NCBI RefSeq assembly: GCF_900163695.1
Contig: NZ_FUIC01000042.1
Coordinates: 1-32,973 of the forward strand
Origin: Gulosibacter sp. 10
GTDB lineage: Bacteria > Actinomycetota > Actinomycetes > Actinomycetales > Microbacteriaceae
DNA length: 32,973 nucleotides
Reading direction: 5' to 3'
Part shown: piece by piece, positions 31,879-32,973 of the stretch
Layout of the letters: every line of letters starts with the position of its first letter
How positions within the stretch are numbered: position 1 is the stretch's first letter
Made by a program: the position numbers and the translations under genes
The notes under the pieces: model-generated
What the model saw: the letters and a program-made list of their open reading frames with translations, nothing else
Told to the model about the DNA's origin: nothing
Database searches by the model: none

Positions 31879-32835
31879 CTATGCCATCCGTGCGCGAGAA
31901 CTCTGCAGTTCGCGCAGTGCCCGGAACTCCCTCGGCGACGCGCCGTGGAACCGCCGGAAGGCACGCCCGAAGGAGCTCGGATCCGGGTACCCGACCGCCT
32001 CTCCGACGGCGGTGACCGATCCTCTTCCGTCCGCGAGCAGCTCGGCGGCGCGGCGCATGCGCATGGATCGCAGCGCGGCCGCGAAGGTCTCCCGCTCCCC
32101 TTCGAACGCGGAGTGCAGCGTGCGCGGCGAGACCCCGAACACCCGGCTCACGCTGTCGACGGAGAGGGCCGGATCGGAGAGATGGCGGCCGAGATACCGC
32201 ACGATCAGCGCGCGCATGCCGACGGGCTGGAGCTCGGCGGCATCGAAGCTCCGCTCGGTGAGCGCGGCCGCCACCGCCGAGGAGAAGGAGAGCGCGAGCT
32301 CCTCGGACGCCCGGACGGGCACCTCGCCCCCCATCGACCACAGCGCCCGGATCAGAGCGATCGCGGCGGCGGCCGCGCCCGACCGGCCGATCGGCGCGCC
32401 GAGCGGGATCCCGACCCCGCGAATGTGCTCGTCGAGATGCTCGTGGGGGACGCGGAACGAGAGCATCCGCCAATCCCGGTCGAAGTCGAGGTAGAAGGGT
32501 CGAGTGGTGTCGAGCACCGTGAACTGCCCCGGCTCCACCACCGAATCGGCCGCGCCCTGCTTCGCCCGGCAGCGGCCCTGTAGCTGCAGGTTCACGAAGT
32601 AGTAGGGCTCCGCCGTCGCGGAGACCTCGCTGGAGCCGTGATGCGTCGCCTGGATCGGGGAGCCGACGCTCGCCCGGTTGAGCGCGCCGAGCGCACGGGT
32701 CTGGATCCGGGAGGCGAACCCCTCGGGGCGGCCGACCGGAATCGGCAGCAGCGGCACGAACGCACGGCAGATGACCTGCTGGTAGTACTCGAACTGATCT
32801 GCTTCGGGGAGCGTGCTCGTATCCCAGACGGCCAT
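31879..32835 (-). CDS. AraC-family transcriptional regulator
   Basis: This is a 318-residue regulator. The N-terminal AraC-binding-like domain (about 10-190, FEYYQQVICRAFVPLLPIPV...YYFVNLQLQGRCRAKQ) is of the FeaR/NahR-like type used by activators of aromatic or amine catabolism. The C-terminal double HTH (about 215-310) has LSVDSVSRVFGVSPRTLHSAFEGE and SVTAVGEAVGYPDPSSFGRAFRRFHGASPREFR. GGAACGGAGGCGCGACC precedes the ATG. It lies 97 nt upstream of the acyl-CoA dehydrogenase on the same strand, separated by a hairpin, so it probably activates that gene from its own promoter. The 138 bases to the window end hold no recognised element. Confidence 0.92.
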   Translation of the reverse strand: MAVWDTSTLPEADQFEYYQQVICRAFVPLLPIPVGRPEGFASRIQTRALGALNRASVGSPIQATHHGSSEVSATAEPYYFVNLQLQGRCRAKQGAADSVVEPGQFTVLDTTRPFYLDFDRDWRMLSFRVPHEHLDEHIRGVGIPLGAPIGRSGAAAAAIALIRALWSMGGEVPVRASEELALSFSSAVAAALTERSFDAAELQPVGMRALIVRYLGRHLSDPALSVDSVSRVFGVSPRTLHSAFEGERETFAAALRSMRMRRAAELLADGRGSVTAVGEAVGYPDPSSFGRAFRRFHGASPREFRALRELQSSRARMA

Positions 32836-32973
32836 GGTCGCGCCTCCGTTCCGCGCTCGTCTCCATCATAGGGAGGCGGGCTCCCGAGGCGGCCGACGCT
32901 CGATCGACGAAGCCGCGTAACGACCGCCCCCTCCTCCACCTCCGTACCTCCGAATCTTGGCCGCGAATGGTCG

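Overview
The window is high-GC DNA of an actinobacterium, most likely a member of the Microbacteriaceae (Leucobacter-like). The family call is an inference. It rests on the base composition, leaderless or GTG/TTG-started genes, sortase substrates with an LAXTG motif, long acidic N-terminal extensions on SecE and NusG, and the actinobacterial habit of separating secE-nusG-rplK-rplA from rplJ-rplL.

Layout. 1-3100: two tandem paralogous LAXTG cell-wall-anchored proteins on the minus strand, each closed by a hairpin terminator; the first has a Fur/Zur-like box in its promoter. 3134-4215: rplJ-rplL with an L10-type mRNA leader. 4424-7680: a three-gene membrane-stress-type operon (SPFH/SHOCT protein, zinc-ribbon membrane protein, small membrane protein) resembling Bacillus ydjG-ydjI but without a PspA protein. 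7852-13000: housekeeping and accessory metabolism (NAD(P)HX epimerase, YqaJ-like nuclease, PfkB sugar kinase, zinc-type oxidoreductase, MHS-type transporter with a TetR-type operator). 13206-16128: secE-nusG-rplK-rplA, with tRNA-Trp placed divergently next to secE. 16587-17604: a small membrane protein and a TetR regulator diverging from a shared palindrome. 17693-22577: a sensor kinase/response regulator pair followed by an ABC exporter of lantibiotic-immunity style and a small membrane protein.

22636-26774 is the accessory part. A MarR regulator diverges from a VOC-AlkA operon through two copies of the same operator. Next comes an Abi-family HEPN protein (R-x4-H ribonuclease motif) with a compact structured RNA candidate directly upstream. 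That pair lies between two copies of one sequence, the 3' end of a truncated membrane-protein gene. A CmtR metal sensor with a leaderless start inside a perfect 22-bp palindrome then controls a cation-efflux gene.

26846-29758 is a four-gene operon (XRE/MmyB regulator, RibD/DHFR-like reductase, cupin, aldo/keto reductase) in which every junction is a 4-nt ATGA overlap. 29909-32835 holds a cyclophilin-like lipoprotein, an acyl-CoA dehydrogenase and its probable AraC regulator.

The best candidate for an undescribed system is the Abi/HEPN plus structured-RNA cassette flanked by direct repeats (24498-25440). The all-overlapping XRE/reductase/cupin/AKR operon and the AlkA homologue whose catalytic aspartate appears to be a glutamate follow.
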